From Curtobacterium sp. TC1 (GTDB lineage Bacteria > Actinomycetota > Actinomycetes > Actinomycetales > Microbacteriaceae): a stretch of 64,000 nucleotides of DNA. The position numbers and the translations under genes are program-made. Each line of letters starts with the position of its first letter. Within the stretch, counting starts at the first letter, position 1. The DNA lies in contig NZ_CP081964.1 of the NCBI RefSeq assembly GCF_019844075.1, positions 1,798,001-1,862,000 on the forward strand. Direction: 5' to 3'. Positions 25,133 to 34,148 of the stretch are shown here, in pieces. Under the pieces are notes generated by a model that did no database searches, was not told the origin of the DNA, and worked only from the letters and a program-made list of their open reading frames with translations.

Positions 25133-26095
25133 ATGGGACATCGGTACCGCGGGAAGATCGTCGTCGTCACCGGAGCATCGAGCGGCATCGGGAGGGCCGC
25201 GGCACACGAGTTCGCCCGGCAGGGCGCGACGCTCGTGCTCGCCGCACGCGGCCACGAGTCCCTGGAGGCCGCCGCCGCGGAGTGCCGGGCTCTCGGCGCC
25301 GACGCGGTGGCGATCCCCACGGACGTCGCCGACGAGCACCAGGTCAAGGACCTCATCGGCACGGTGACGAGCCGGCACGGCCGCATCGACGTCTTCGTCG
25401 GCAACGCCGCCCTGTTCGTCTACGGCCTGTTCGAACAGACCCCCACCGAGGCCTTCAAACGCGTCGTCGACACCAACCTGTACGGGCACCTCAACGCCGT
25501 GACCCACCTGCTGCCGCACTGGAAGCAGCGCGGGAAGGGCACGTACGTGCTCGTCGGCTCGATCCAGTCGCTGCTATCCGCGCCGTACCAGTCGGCCTAC
25601 GTGACGAGCAAGCACGCCGCGCTCGGCCTGATCGACGTCCTCGGTGACGAGTTCGCCGGCACCGGTATCCACTTCACCGCGCTGCTGCCGTCGACGATCG
25701 ACACCCCGATCTACCAGAACGGCGCCAACTACACCGGCAAGAACTCGCACCCGCTGCCGCCGACGGTGTCGGTCGAACGCGCGGGTCGTGCCGTCGTCAC
25801 CGCCGCCACGCACCCGAAGCGGTACCGCTTCGTCGGCCGGATCCAGGCGTCGCTCGTGCCGCTGCAGTACGTGTTCCCGGGCCTGTTCCACAAGATCACG
25901 AAGCCGATGGTCGAGACCTTCGCCCTGCGCGGGAAGGCCGCGCCGACCGACGGCAACCTCTACGCCCCGGCTGACGCCGACAACGCCACGAACGGCGGTT
26001 GGGTCGCCAAGCGGCGACGCGTCACCCGCCCGCTCGTGTGGCTCGGCGTCGCTGCAGCGGGCGCGGCGGTCGTGCTCGGCCGCGCGCGTCGGTAA
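25133..26095 (+). CDS. SDR family oxidoreductase with C-terminal membrane segment
   Basis: A 320-residue classic SDR. Cofactor loop VVTGASSGIGRAAAHEFA (residues 11-28), TDVADEHQV, NAALFVYGLF in place of NNAG, catalytic Ser in LVGSIQSLLSAP and YVTSKHAALG for Tyr/Lys. After the catalytic domain, a ~100-residue extension contains ERAGRAVVTAATHPKRYRFVG and ends in a hydrophobic helix with an RARR tail, as in DltE/YqjQ-like membrane-associated SDRs. Substrate unknown. A strong hairpin terminator follows immediately. Confidence 0.9.
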   Translation: MGHRYRGKIVVVTGASSGIGRAAAHEFARQGATLVLAARGHESLEAAAAECRALGADAVAIPTDVADEHQVKDLIGTVTSRHGRIDVFVGNAALFVYGLFEQTPTEAFKRVVDTNLYGHLNAVTHLLPHWKQRGKGTYVLVGSIQSLLSAPYQSAYVTSKHAALGLIDVLGDEFAGTGIHFTALLPSTIDTPIYQNGANYTGKNSHPLPPTVSVERAGRAVVTAATHPKRYRFVGRIQASLVPLQYVFPGLFHKITKPMVETFALRGKAAPTDGNLYAPADADNATNGGWVAKRRRVTRPLVWLGVAAAGAAVVLGRARR

Positions 26096-26154
26096 CCGGG
26101 CGTACCTGCCGTGACCGGGCGTACCTGCCGTGTTCTTCTCGGCAAGTACGCCCG
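26095..26154. terminator. 15-bp hairpin with duplicated left arm
   Basis: CGGGCGTACCTGCCG (26117-26131) pairs with CGGCAAGTACGCCCG (26140-26154) with one G-T-type mismatch. The 19-base word ACCGGGCGTACCTGCCGTG occurs twice in tandem (26095-26113, 26114-26132), so two alternative stems can form. It lies between convergent genes. Confidence 0.8.
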
Positions 26155-26196
26155 ATCTCGCTCGGTACTGCAGCCGTTCTGGGAAGGAACGGGCGG

Positions 26197-27423
26197 CTAG
26201 AAGAGCTTCGCGCTCGCCCGGCGCGCACCCTCGCCGAGGGACTCGAGCTTGGCCGCGGCGATCTGCGGGTGGATGCGGCCGCCGAGCCCGCAGTCGGTGC
26301 CGGCGATGACGCGCTCGCGCCCGACGACCGAGGCGAACCGCTCGATGCGCTGCGCGACGAGGTCGGGGTGCTCGACGACGTTCGTGGCATGGCCGACGAC
26401 ACCCGGCACGATGACCTTGCCGTCGGGCAGCGTGACGTCCTGCCAGACGGTCCACTCGTGCTCGTGGCGGGCGTTCGCGGCCTCGAACGAGTAGGCGCCG
26501 GCGTCGATGTCGAGCATCAGGTCGACGATGTGGCGGAGTTCGATGTCGGTGGTGTGCGGGCCGTGCCACGAGCCCCAGCACAGGTGGAAGCGGACGCGGC
26601 TGGTGTCGAGGCCCCTGAGCGCGTGGTTGAGCGCCTCGACGCGGATGCGGGTGAAGGCGCGGTAGTCCTCCAGGCTCGGCTCGGGGTTGATCTGGTCCCA
26701 GTTCTCGGCGATCGACGGGTCGTCGATCTGCAGCACGAGACCGGCGTCGAGGATGATCCGGTACTCCTCGCGCAGGGCGTCGGCCCAGGCCCAGATGTGC
26801 TCCTCGTCGGTCGCGTAGTAGTCGTTCGCGACCCGGGCTGCCGAGCCGGGCGAGAGGGCCGTGATGAACCCGTTGTCGGCACCGGCGGCCGCGACCGCGT
26901 GCGTGAGGTTGGCGGCGTCGGTGCGCGCGGCGTCGTGCCCGGTGTAGGTGATCGGGCCGGTCGTGGTGGGGAACGCGGTGGCGTTCTTGCCGGTGCCGAT
27001 GCCCGACTCCGGGTCGGTGTAGGCGTCGCGGAAGATCGTCCAGTCGCGGCGGTCCGGGAAGCTCGTGAGCTGCACGTTGCCCGGGCTCGAGCGGACCGGC
27101 TCCTGCGTGAAGACGTTCTCCTCGGTGAGCGAGAGGCCGCTGACCCGCTGGAACGAGTAGCCCCACCACGCGCCGTAGTCGACGCCGTTCGACATCGCCT
27201 TGCCGAACTCGCCGTCGCCCGGCTGCGTGATGCCGAGGGCGGTCTGGCGTGCGACGACGTCGTCGACCGCCGCGCTCGTCAGCTGACGGACCTCGTCGGT
27301 GGTCTCGAGCGTGAAGCCGTCCGCGCCCACGGGGCGGGCGGCGTTCGCGGCGATGAGCTCCGGCGTGCGGGGGAGCGAGCCGGCCGTGGTGGCCTGGACG
27401 TGGTCGGTGTTCTCGAAGGGCAT
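26197..27423 (-). CDS. Cobalamin-independent methionine synthase-like (MetE C-terminal domain) methyltransferase
   Basis: A 408-residue single-domain protein of the MetE C-terminal/UROD-like TIM-barrel superfamily. Zinc ligands align as His280 and Cys282 (RFHLCWGSWHG), Glu314 (SFEAANARHEH) and Cys378 (GTDCGLGG), so the zinc-thiolate site is intact. The MetE N-terminal domain is absent. The branch includes alkyl-thiol transferases and epoxyalkane:coenzyme M transferase relatives, so the methyl donor need not be methyl-tetrahydrofolate. The acceptor could be homocysteine or another thiol, which would suit a window rich in sulfur-oxidising enzymes. It is divergent from the TehA-like gene. Confidence 0.88.
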   Translation of the reverse strand: MPFENTDHVQATTAGSLPRTPELIAANAARPVGADGFTLETTDEVRQLTSAAVDDVVARQTALGITQPGDGEFGKAMSNGVDYGAWWGYSFQRVSGLSLTEENVFTQEPVRSSPGNVQLTSFPDRRDWTIFRDAYTDPESGIGTGKNATAFPTTTGPITYTGHDAARTDAANLTHAVAAAGADNGFITALSPGSAARVANDYYATDEEHIWAWADALREEYRIILDAGLVLQIDDPSIAENWDQINPEPSLEDYRAFTRIRVEALNHALRGLDTSRVRFHLCWGSWHGPHTTDIELRHIVDLMLDIDAGAYSFEAANARHEHEWTVWQDVTLPDGKVIVPGVVGHATNVVEHPDLVAQRIERFASVVGRERVIAGTDCGLGGRIHPQIAAAKLESLGEGARRASAKLF

Positions 27424-27502
27424 GGGCCCAATGTGCCACGGGGGCGTCACGGTGGCCGGGGCGTTACGCGACGCGACGCGGTCCGGGGAGAATGGGACCC
27501 CT

Positions 27503-28510
27503 ATGCCCAGCGCGCGCCCGACCTCCCGCATCCCGCTCAACACCCTCGCCGCACCGTTCGGCCTCGCCGGCTTCGCGGAGACCTGGTCCTACGCAGCACC
27601 CGTGCTCGGACTCCCGGCCGTCGTCCCGCAGGTGTTCTGGGCGGTCGCGGCCGTCGCGTGGGTGTGGCTGCTCGGCGCGCACGTCCTGCGGGGCGTCCGC
27701 GTCGAGGAACGCCTGGTCGACCAGCTCCGCCACCCCGCTCAGGGGCCGATCGCTGCGCTCGTCCCCGCGACCGCGATGCTCCTCGGTGTCGACCTCGCTC
27801 GCTTCTGGGGGCTCGGCGGGCAGGTCCTCGTGCTGCTCGCGGTGGCGGTCGCCGCCGTGTTCGCGGCGTGGTTGCTGAGCACGTGGTTCGAGGGGCGCCT
27901 CAGTCTCGAGGCCGTGCACGGCGGCTACCTGCTGCCGACCGTCGCCGCCGCCCTCGTGGCCGCCGTCGCCACCCACGAGGTCGGGGCCGGCTGGTCGTCG
28001 TGGGCCTGCTTCGGCGTCGGCGTGTTCTTCTGGGGCGTGATGACCGGGCTGCTGCTCATCCGGCTGTCCTTCCGTCCGGCACTGCCCGACCCCCTCGTCC
28101 CCACCATGGCGATCCTCGTGGCCCCGCCCGCGGTGGCGACCGTTTCCCTGTTCGCGCTCACCCACGACGCCCTCACCCTGCCCGTGCAGGCGATCGCCGG
28201 CCTCGGCGTCCTCATGCTCCTCGTGCAGCTCGCCCTGCTGACCCGGTACGTCCGGCTGGGGTTCTCGCTCGGGTTCTGGTCGTTCGTGTTCCCGGCGGCG
28301 GCGGTCGCGACGGCGGCGATCGAGTGGTTCCGGGTGCTCGACCTGCCGGCGGCCTGGGTGCCCACGACCGTGCTGCTCGTGCTGCTGACCCTGCTCGTCG
28401 CCGTGGTCGGGGTGCGGTCACTGAACCTGGCCGCGCGCCACCTGCTCGGGCAGGCGGAGTCGGTGCTGCACGCCGCCGACGACGAGGACGCGGGGCCGGC
28501 GACGAGCTGA
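27503..28510 (+). CDS. TehA/SLAC1-like membrane protein
   Basis: A 335-residue integral membrane protein with about ten hydrophobic segments. The N-terminal PLNTLAAPFGLAGFAETW resembles the opening of the TehA/SLAC1 anion-channel family, and internal HGGYLLPTVAAALVAA fits the repeat where the gating Phe usually lies. The C-terminal half reads FSLGFWSFVFPAAAVATAAI, a family hallmark. Probably an anion channel or exporter; tellurite resistance is only a historical label. It ends shortly before a palindromic repeat. Confidence 0.85.
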   Translation: MPSARPTSRIPLNTLAAPFGLAGFAETWSYAAPVLGLPAVVPQVFWAVAAVAWVWLLGAHVLRGVRVEERLVDQLRHPAQGPIAALVPATAMLLGVDLARFWGLGGQVLVLLAVAVAAVFAAWLLSTWFEGRLSLEAVHGGYLLPTVAAALVAAVATHEVGAGWSSWACFGVGVFFWGVMTGLLLIRLSFRPALPDPLVPTMAILVAPPAVATVSLFALTHDALTLPVQAIAGLGVLMLLVQLALLTRYVRLGFSLGFWSFVFPAAAVATAAIEWFRVLDLPAAWVPTTVLLVLLTLLVAVVGVRSLNLAARHLLGQAESVLHAADDEDAGPATS

Positions 28511-28530
28511 CGCGCGGAGCCCCGAGACGC

Positions 28531-28579
28531 GGAACGACATCCTCGACGTCGTGCGACGTCGAGGATGTCGTCCGGGGTC
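28531..28579. repeat. Intergenic palindrome, family A, perfect 18-bp stem
   Basis: ACGACATCCTCGACGTCG (28534-28551) and CGACGTCGAGGATGTCGT (28554-28571) are exact reverse complements with a two-base loop. It is preceded by GAGACGCGGA and followed by CCGGGGTCG, flanks shared with other copies at 36381 and 53050. It separates the convergent channel and dehydrogenase genes and may serve as terminator. Confidence 0.85.
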
Positions 28580-28591
28580 GATCCGCGCGGG

Positions 28592-29614
28592 TCAGGCGCT
28601 GACGGTCTCGTCCGCCGTCAGGACCGGGGCGATCGTGCCCGTCCGGGCGCCCTCGTACGCCGCCAGGATCATGCCGAGCACCGCGATGCCCTCCCGCTCG
28701 GAGTGGATCGGCCGCGTGCCGTCACGCAGGCACGCCCCGAACGCGCCGATCTCGGCCGCGAAGGTGTCGACCTCGTCGAAGGTCACCGACTCGCTCGTGC
28801 CGTCCCGCAGGTCCCACCGCAGCGTGGTGCCGTCGCTCGTCAGGGAGCCGTGCTCGCCGACGACGCTGAACCGCTCGGTGCCGGCGGCCGGGTCGTACGC
28901 CCAGCTCGTCACGAGCTGCCCCACGGCGCCGTTGTCGAAGCGGAACAGGGCCTGTGCCGAGTCCTCGCCCTCCATGAAGGCGAGTCGGTGCGTGGACAGC
29001 ATCGCGGTGGCCTGCACCGGGACGCCGCCGGCCAGGTGCATGAGCAGGTAGCTCGGGTGGTACCCGGTGTCGATGAGCTCGCCGCCGCCGCTCGTCGAAG
29101 CGTGGGCGCGCCACCCCATGTTCGACGGGTCGAACTCGTTGCGGAACGAGTCGGTGGTGCGGACCTCGTACACCGTGCCGAGTGCGCCGCCGTCGATGAG
29201 CTCCTTGGCCTTCGCGACCGCTGGCATGAACAGCTGGTTGTGCGCGCACATCAGGGTGATGCCGGACTCCGACACCGCACGCTGCACGTCGGCGGCCTCG
29301 TCGGGGCTCAGGCAGAGCGGCTTCTCGCACAGCACGTGCTTGCCGGCCTTCGCGGCGGCGACGATCGCGTCGCGGTGCAGGTGGTGCGGCAGGCAGATGT
29401 CCACGGCGTCGATGTCCGCCTGCTCGAGCATCTCGAGGTAGTCGGTGAAGCAGGGGACGCCGAGCTCGGCGCCGCGCTCCTCGGCCGTGGCCGCGAACGC
29501 GTCGGCGACCGCGGCGACCCGGATCAGCTCCGGGTGCTGGGCGTACCCGCTGATGTGGAAGGTGGCGATGCCCCCGCCGCCGATCAGGCCGACGCGGATG
29601 ATGTCGCTGGACAT
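28592..29614 (-). CDS. Gfo/Idh/MocA family oxidoreductase
   Basis: A 340-residue NAD(P)-dependent dehydrogenase. Rossmann start RVGLIGGGGIATFHISGY (about residues 7-24), the CEKPL motif (HVLCEKPLCLS) with the catalytic-type Lys, then HNQLFMPAVAKAKELIDGG and DTGYHPSYLL with the second-domain His. Family members oxidise sugars, inositols or their derivatives. It is the last gene of a five-gene sugar operon, next to a second Gfo/Idh/MocA gene. Substrate unknown. Confidence 0.93.
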   Translation of the reverse strand: MSSDIIRVGLIGGGGIATFHISGYAQHPELIRVAAVADAFAATAEERGAELGVPCFTDYLEMLEQADIDAVDICLPHHLHRDAIVAAAKAGKHVLCEKPLCLSPDEAADVQRAVSESGITLMCAHNQLFMPAVAKAKELIDGGALGTVYEVRTTDSFRNEFDPSNMGWRAHASTSGGGELIDTGYHPSYLLMHLAGGVPVQATAMLSTHRLAFMEGEDSAQALFRFDNGAVGQLVTSWAYDPAAGTERFSVVGEHGSLTSDGTTLRWDLRDGTSESVTFDEVDTFAAEIGAFGACLRDGTRPIHSEREGIAVLGMILAAYEGARTGTIAPVLTADETVSA

Positions 29615-29666
29615 GGTGACTCCTGTGGTGGGTTCGTGGCGTTGCACTGCTGGACTGCTGGGGCCG

Positions 29667-30683
29667 TCAGACGGGTGCGCCGACGGGGGCGGCGTGCCCC
29701 GCGGCGTGGCCCGCGGGATAACCCGCGGCGTCGTTCGCGGCGACCACCAGGCGGGTGAGCTCGACGGCGCGGGCGAGGTTGTCGTCGGCACGCGTGCCGG
29801 CGGCGACGTGGTCCACCCACTGTCCGAACGCGTCCTGGGTGTCGGCGGGGACGTCGAGGGTGACCGTCTCGTCGCCGTAGGCCGGTCCGCCGGCGGTGAG
29901 CCGGGCCTCCAGGTCGGAGTAGGCGAGCCACCCCCGCGTACCGGCCACGTCGATCGTGAACGGGGTGCCGGCGACGAAGCCGGCCTCGATCACACCGATC
30001 GCCTGCGAGGGGTAGCCGACGGTGACCACGGCGTGGTCCTCGACCGCCCGCCCGGTGACCGAGCGGTAGACGGCCGCGACGCTGTCCGGCCGTGCGCCGA
30101 GGAACAGCTGGGTCAGGTACACGGGGTGGCAGCCGAGGTCGGTGAGTGCGCCGCCGATCGCCGTCGCCGGGTCGAAGAAGCGTTCCGGCAGCCACGGCGC
30201 GACGGCACCGTCGTGCGAGAGCCGGACGCGGGTGGACGTGACGTCGCCGAGGCGACCCGCGTCGAGTTCGCGCAGGATCGCGGCGGTGTACCCGTGGTAC
30301 AGCCGCGGGAGTGAGACGACGAGCGCGACGCGGGCCGTGTCGCAGGCGGCGATGACCGCCTCGCACTCCTCGACGGTCGGGGCGAGGAGCTTCTCGGTGA
30401 AGACGTGCTTGCCGGCCGCGGCGGCGCGCACGATGACGTCGCGGTGGACGTCGGTCGAGGTCGTGATCGTGACGGCGTCGACGTCCGGCCGGGCGAGCAG
30501 GGCGTCGAGGTCGTCGGTGAACTCGACACCGAACCGTTCGGCGCCGGCCCGGCCGCGCTCGGCGTCGTCGTCCCACACGGCGACGAGCTCGGTGCCGGGG
30601 TGGTCGACGGTCTGCTGCGCGTAGTCGCCGGCGTGGACGTGCCAGAAGCCGAGGACGGCGACGCGCAAGGGGGTGGAGGGCAT
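29667..30683 (-). CDS. Gfo/Idh/MocA family oxidoreductase
   Basis: A 338-residue dehydrogenase. Start LRVAVLGFWHVHAGDYAQQ carries a modified Rossmann motif, with FWHVH in the glycine-rich loop, seen in one branch of the family. TEKLLAPTVEEC replaces the usual EKP. Other elements are RLYHGYTAAILRELDAGRLG and GCHPVYLTQLFLG. The C-terminus has an alanine/histidine-rich repeat (YPAGHAAGHAAPVGAP). It is co-directional with the importer genes upstream and the second dehydrogenase downstream. Confidence 0.92.
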   Translation of the reverse strand: MPSTPLRVAVLGFWHVHAGDYAQQTVDHPGTELVAVWDDDAERGRAGAERFGVEFTDDLDALLARPDVDAVTITTSTDVHRDVIVRAAAAGKHVFTEKLLAPTVEECEAVIAACDTARVALVVSLPRLYHGYTAAILRELDAGRLGDVTSTRVRLSHDGAVAPWLPERFFDPATAIGGALTDLGCHPVYLTQLFLGARPDSVAAVYRSVTGRAVEDHAVVTVGYPSQAIGVIEAGFVAGTPFTIDVAGTRGWLAYSDLEARLTAGGPAYGDETVTLDVPADTQDAFGQWVDHVAAGTRADDNLARAVELTRLVVAANDAAGYPAGHAAGHAAPVGAPV

Positions 30684-30726
30684 GTGTCGGTGGTTCCTCT
30701 CGTGGTGACGGGCGGTGCGTTCCTGC

Positions 30727-32118
30727 TCAGATCCGGACCGTGTCGTAGTCCTTCGGCAGGGTGAAGGGCGAGTAGGTCTGCATCATCGGGTCGACGCGGT
30801 TCTGCGCACGCTCGACGGCCTCCTGCGGACTCGCGGTGCCGAGCAGGACGCTCGACCGCGCGTCGGCGAGGGAGTCCCACCACGCGCCGCCGACGGGCAG
30901 CGGCGGGCGGCAGGTGGACGCGCCGATCGACTCGGTGAAGAAGCGGATCGACTTGGCCGAGCCCTTCGGGTCCTCGAGCGCTGCGATGTTCGACGGCACG
31001 CTCGTGGCCGGCACCATGTAGGTCTCTTGACCCTGCTTGCTCGTGAAGTACTTCATGAGCTCCCACACGGCCTTGTTCTTCTTCGAGCCCTTCGGCACGC
31101 ACAGCGCGAAGCCGCCCGACCAGGTGTACTTGTCGCCGCCGTCCTGCTGGGTCGGCAGGTACGCGGTGCCCCAGTCGAGGTCCTTCGGGCCGTAGTTGTC
31201 GAAGGTCTGGATCGTCGACGGGACGCTGACCATGAACGCCATCCGGTCCGCCATGAACGCGGTCTGTCCCGGCGGGTGCCCGGTCGGCTCGTAGGTCGCG
31301 ATGAAGGTGTCGGCGTCCTTGTAGCCGTAGCGCTTCGCCCAGTCCTCGTAGAACTCGAAGATGCTGCGGACGCTCGCCGAGTCCATCGTCATCTTCGAGT
31401 CCTGCTGGTCGAAGTACGACGCACCCAGGCCGAGCCCCCACGTGAACGGCCAGCCTTCGCCGTACCAGGGGAGCAGTCCGACGTGCGTGTAGTTCCCGCC
31501 GGACTTCTTCGTGAGGCGTTCGCTGACCTCCCACATCCGGTCCATGCTCACCGGACCGTTGTGCTCCCAGTCGAACTCGTCCGGGTCGATCCCGGCGCCA
31601 GTGAGCATCGTCCGGTTCACGAACATGCCGCGGGCGTCGGTGTCGTGGGGGAGGCCGTAGGTCTTGCCCTGGTAGCTGACCTCGCCGATCGTGAACCCGA
31701 GCCACTGCGCCAGGAACTCGTCCTTCGGCTGGTCCTCGAACTCCTCGATCATGTCGTCGATCGGTTCGATGAGCCCGATGGCCGCGTACTGCGCCGCACT
31801 GAACCGGTCGAGGAGCCACAGGTCGGGCGCGGTACCGCCGCGCACGGCCGTGATGATGCTCGTGGCGTCGCCGGTGCCCTGCGACGGCACGACGTTCACC
31901 TTGACGTCGACCTCGGGGTGGAGCTCGTTGAAGTCCTTGATCACCTTCGTCTGGAACGGCACGAAGGTGCCCGTGACGCCCCAGATGGTGACCTGGTTCG
32001 GGTTGCTGCGCGCCCCGGAGCCACTCGCGCACGAGGCGGCGAGCAGTGCGAGCGCGCCGGCCCCACCGGTGGCCGCGGCACCGCGGAGGAACGTTCGTCG
32101 GTCGAATGCGCTGCTCAC
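30727..32118 (-). CDS. CUT1-type ABC sugar-binding lipoprotein, Tat signal
   Basis: A 463-residue family-1 solute-binding protein. The signal has a twin-arginine motif (DRRTFLRG) and a lipobox (LLAASC), pointing to a Tat-exported lipoprotein. Mature features are NQVTIWGVTGTFVPFQTKVI, DFNELHPEVDVKVNVVPSQG, TAPDLWLLDRFSA and LMKYFTSKQGQETYMVPATS. The start is GTG at 32118, overlapping the permease stop (GTGA). It delivers a sugar or glycoside to the two permeases. Confidence 0.93.
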   Translation of the reverse strand: MSSAFDRRTFLRGAAATGGAGALALLAASCASGSGARSNPNQVTIWGVTGTFVPFQTKVIKDFNELHPEVDVKVNVVPSQGTGDATSIITAVRGGTAPDLWLLDRFSAAQYAAIGLIEPIDDMIEEFEDQPKDEFLAQWLGFTIGEVSYQGKTYGLPHDTDARGMFVNRTMLTGAGIDPDEFDWEHNGPVSMDRMWEVSERLTKKSGGNYTHVGLLPWYGEGWPFTWGLGLGASYFDQQDSKMTMDSASVRSIFEFYEDWAKRYGYKDADTFIATYEPTGHPPGQTAFMADRMAFMVSVPSTIQTFDNYGPKDLDWGTAYLPTQQDGGDKYTWSGGFALCVPKGSKKNKAVWELMKYFTSKQGQETYMVPATSVPSNIAALEDPKGSAKSIRFFTESIGASTCRPPLPVGGAWWDSLADARSSVLLGTASPQEAVERAQNRVDPMMQTYSPFTLPKDYDTVRI

Positions 32119-33059
32119 TTGAAGCTCCCGATCTGGACGCCCTTGATGAACGTCCGCTGGAACACGAAGAACAGGACCACGAGCGGCAGGATGATGAGCA
32201 CCGATGCCGCCATCAGCTGGTTGAACTGGAAGTCCTGCGAGTTGTTGAGGCGGAAGATCTGCAGCCCGATGGACAGCGTCTGCACGTTCTCGTCCTGCAG
32301 GTAGATGAGCGGCCCGAGGAAGTCGTTCCAGGCACCCACCGCCGCGAAGATCCCCACGGTGACGAGCGCCGCCCGGGCCTGCGGGAAGACGATCCGCCAG
32401 AGGATGCCCCACTCGGAGGCGCCGTCCATCCGCGCTGCGTTGAGCAGGTCCTTCGGGATCTGCAGCAGGAACTGCCGGAGCAGGAAGACGTAGAACGCGG
32501 ACCCGAACAGGCTCGGCACGATGAGTGGCAGGAAGGTGTTGATCCAGCCGAGTCGGGCGTAGAGGTCGAACATCGGGATGAGCGTGACGGGGAACGGGAT
32601 GAACAGCGTGGCGAGCACGACGTAGAACACCTTGTCGCGGCCGCGCCACTCGAGGCACGCGAACCCGTACGCGATCACGAGGTTCGACACCATCGAGAAC
32701 AGCGTCACGCAGACCGTGATGATGAGCGTGTTCCGGAAGAAGGTGAAGAACGGCATCGCGTCGATCGCCTTGCCGAAGTTCGACCAGTCGAGCCACTGCG
32801 GGAACCAGGTGGGCGGGAAGGCACCGAGTTCGGAGTTGCCCTTCAGCGCCGAGATGACCATCCAGTAGATGGGGATGAGGAACAGCAGGCTCATCGCGAT
32901 GAGGAGCACGCGGGCGAGGGCGGACGACCACGGCGAGCGGATCGAGCCGTCGGCGTTGCGGGAGCGGTCGTCCGCGCCCGTGCGACCGCGGGGCCGGACG
33001 GCCTCGATCGACGAGGTGACGGTGTCGCGGTCCGGCTGTCGTTCAGTGCGCAGTGTCAT
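32115..33059 (-). CDS. CUT1-type ABC sugar permease, MalG-like
   Basis: A 314-residue permease. After a cytoplasmic N-terminus, the first helix is ARVLLIAMSLLFLIPIYWMV. The EAA motif is NAARMDGASEWGILWRIVFP, and the C-terminus is FVFQRTFIKGVQIGSFK, typical of MalG-type subunits. It follows the MalF-type permease by a 3-base gap and overlaps the binding-protein start. No ATPase gene lies in the operon, as for importers served by a shared MsiK-type ATPase. Confidence 0.94.
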   Translation of the reverse strand: MTLRTERQPDRDTVTSSIEAVRPRGRTGADDRSRNADGSIRSPWSSALARVLLIAMSLLFLIPIYWMVISALKGNSELGAFPPTWFPQWLDWSNFGKAIDAMPFFTFFRNTLIITVCVTLFSMVSNLVIAYGFACLEWRGRDKVFYVVLATLFIPFPVTLIPMFDLYARLGWINTFLPLIVPSLFGSAFYVFLLRQFLLQIPKDLLNAARMDGASEWGILWRIVFPQARAALVTVGIFAAVGAWNDFLGPLIYLQDENVQTLSIGLQIFRLNNSQDFQFNQLMAASVLIILPLVVLFFVFQRTFIKGVQIGSFK

Positions 33060-33062
33060 CGG

Positions 33063-34061
33063 TCACTCCCCGGTCACGTCGTAGTTGACGAAGCGCTTGG
33101 ACAGCCAGTACACGAGCCCGGACAGGACCATGCCGGCCAGGAACAGCAGCACGGCCATGGCGCTGGCGAACCCGAGCTGCGCGTAGCTGAACGCGTTCTT
33201 GTAGAGGTAGAGCATGTAGAACAACGTCCCGTTGTCCGGGCTGCCGAGGCCGCCGGTGCCGGACGAGATCACGTACGCCTCGGTGAAGACCTGCAGGCCG
33301 TTGCTGATGCCGGTGATCAGGTTGAACAGGATCACGGGCGACAGCAGCGGCAGGGTCAGCGCGAAGAACTGCCGGATCGGTCCGGCGCCGTCCACGCGAG
33401 CGGCTTCGTACAGGGTCTTCGGGATCCCGCGCAGTCCGGCGAGGAAGATCAGCGCCGCGTTGCCGGCACCCATCTGGGCGAGCGCGACGATGACGAGCTT
33501 CGCCGTCGTCGGGTCGCCGAGCAGGTTCGTCGCCGGGATCCCGACGAGCTTCATGACCTGGTTGACCAGGCCGGTCTGCGGGTTGACGAGCACCACGAAG
33601 ATGAACGCCAGCGCGAAGGTGGGGATGAGCGAGGGGATGTACAGCGCGGTCCGGTACCAGCCGATCTCGCGGACGTCCTGGTTCATCGCGATGGCGATGA
33701 CGATGGCGATCACGATGCCGACGGGCACCGCGATCACGGCGTAGAACAGGGTGTTGCCGACCGCGGTGTGCACGAGCGGGTCGATGAACGCGGCGACGTA
33801 GTTGGCGAACCCGACCCACGTGATGTCGGCCATGCCCGAGTACCGGGTCAGGCTGATCGCGAACGAGTAGATCAGGGGGTAGGCGATGAACACGAGCACG
33901 CCGAGGATCCACGGCGAGATGAACGCGATGCCGACGCGCAGCCGGCGCTTCTCGGCCGGGGTCCACGGATGCTTCTCGCGTGGTCGTCGACGGGCCGGAG
34001 CGTCACCGCCCGTGCGCATCCGTGGTGGTGCAGTGGTCCCGGATCGTGTCGTCGTCGTCAC
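33063..34061 (-). CDS. CUT1-type ABC sugar permease, MalF-like
   Basis: A 332-residue permease. The GTG start at 34061 (VTTTTRSGTTAPPRM) has a good AAGGGA ribosome-binding site, preferred over an upstream ATG. First helix VGIAFISPWILGVLVFIAYP, the family sequence SFAISLTRYSGMADITWVGF and ANYVAAF, EAA loop YEAARVDGAGPIRQFFALTL. First gene of the five-gene sugar operon and divergent from the ROK repressor gene. Confidence 0.93.
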   Translation of the reverse strand: MTTTTRSGTTAPPRMRTGGDAPARRRPREKHPWTPAEKRRLRVGIAFISPWILGVLVFIAYPLIYSFAISLTRYSGMADITWVGFANYVAAFIDPLVHTAVGNTLFYAVIAVPVGIVIAIVIAIAMNQDVREIGWYRTALYIPSLIPTFALAFIFVVLVNPQTGLVNQVMKLVGIPATNLLGDPTTAKLVIVALAQMGAGNAALIFLAGLRGIPKTLYEAARVDGAGPIRQFFALTLPLLSPVILFNLITGISNGLQVFTEAYVISSGTGGLGSPDNGTLFYMLYLYKNAFSYAQLGFASAMAVLLFLAGMVLSGLVYWLSKRFVNYDVTGE

Positions 34062-34148
34062 GAGCGTCCCTTCCGACCCCGTGCCACGCCGGTGTGGCTC
34101 GGGCGAATCCGTCGTCGGACGGGCGAACCGTTCGCGCCGTCGCGGTTT

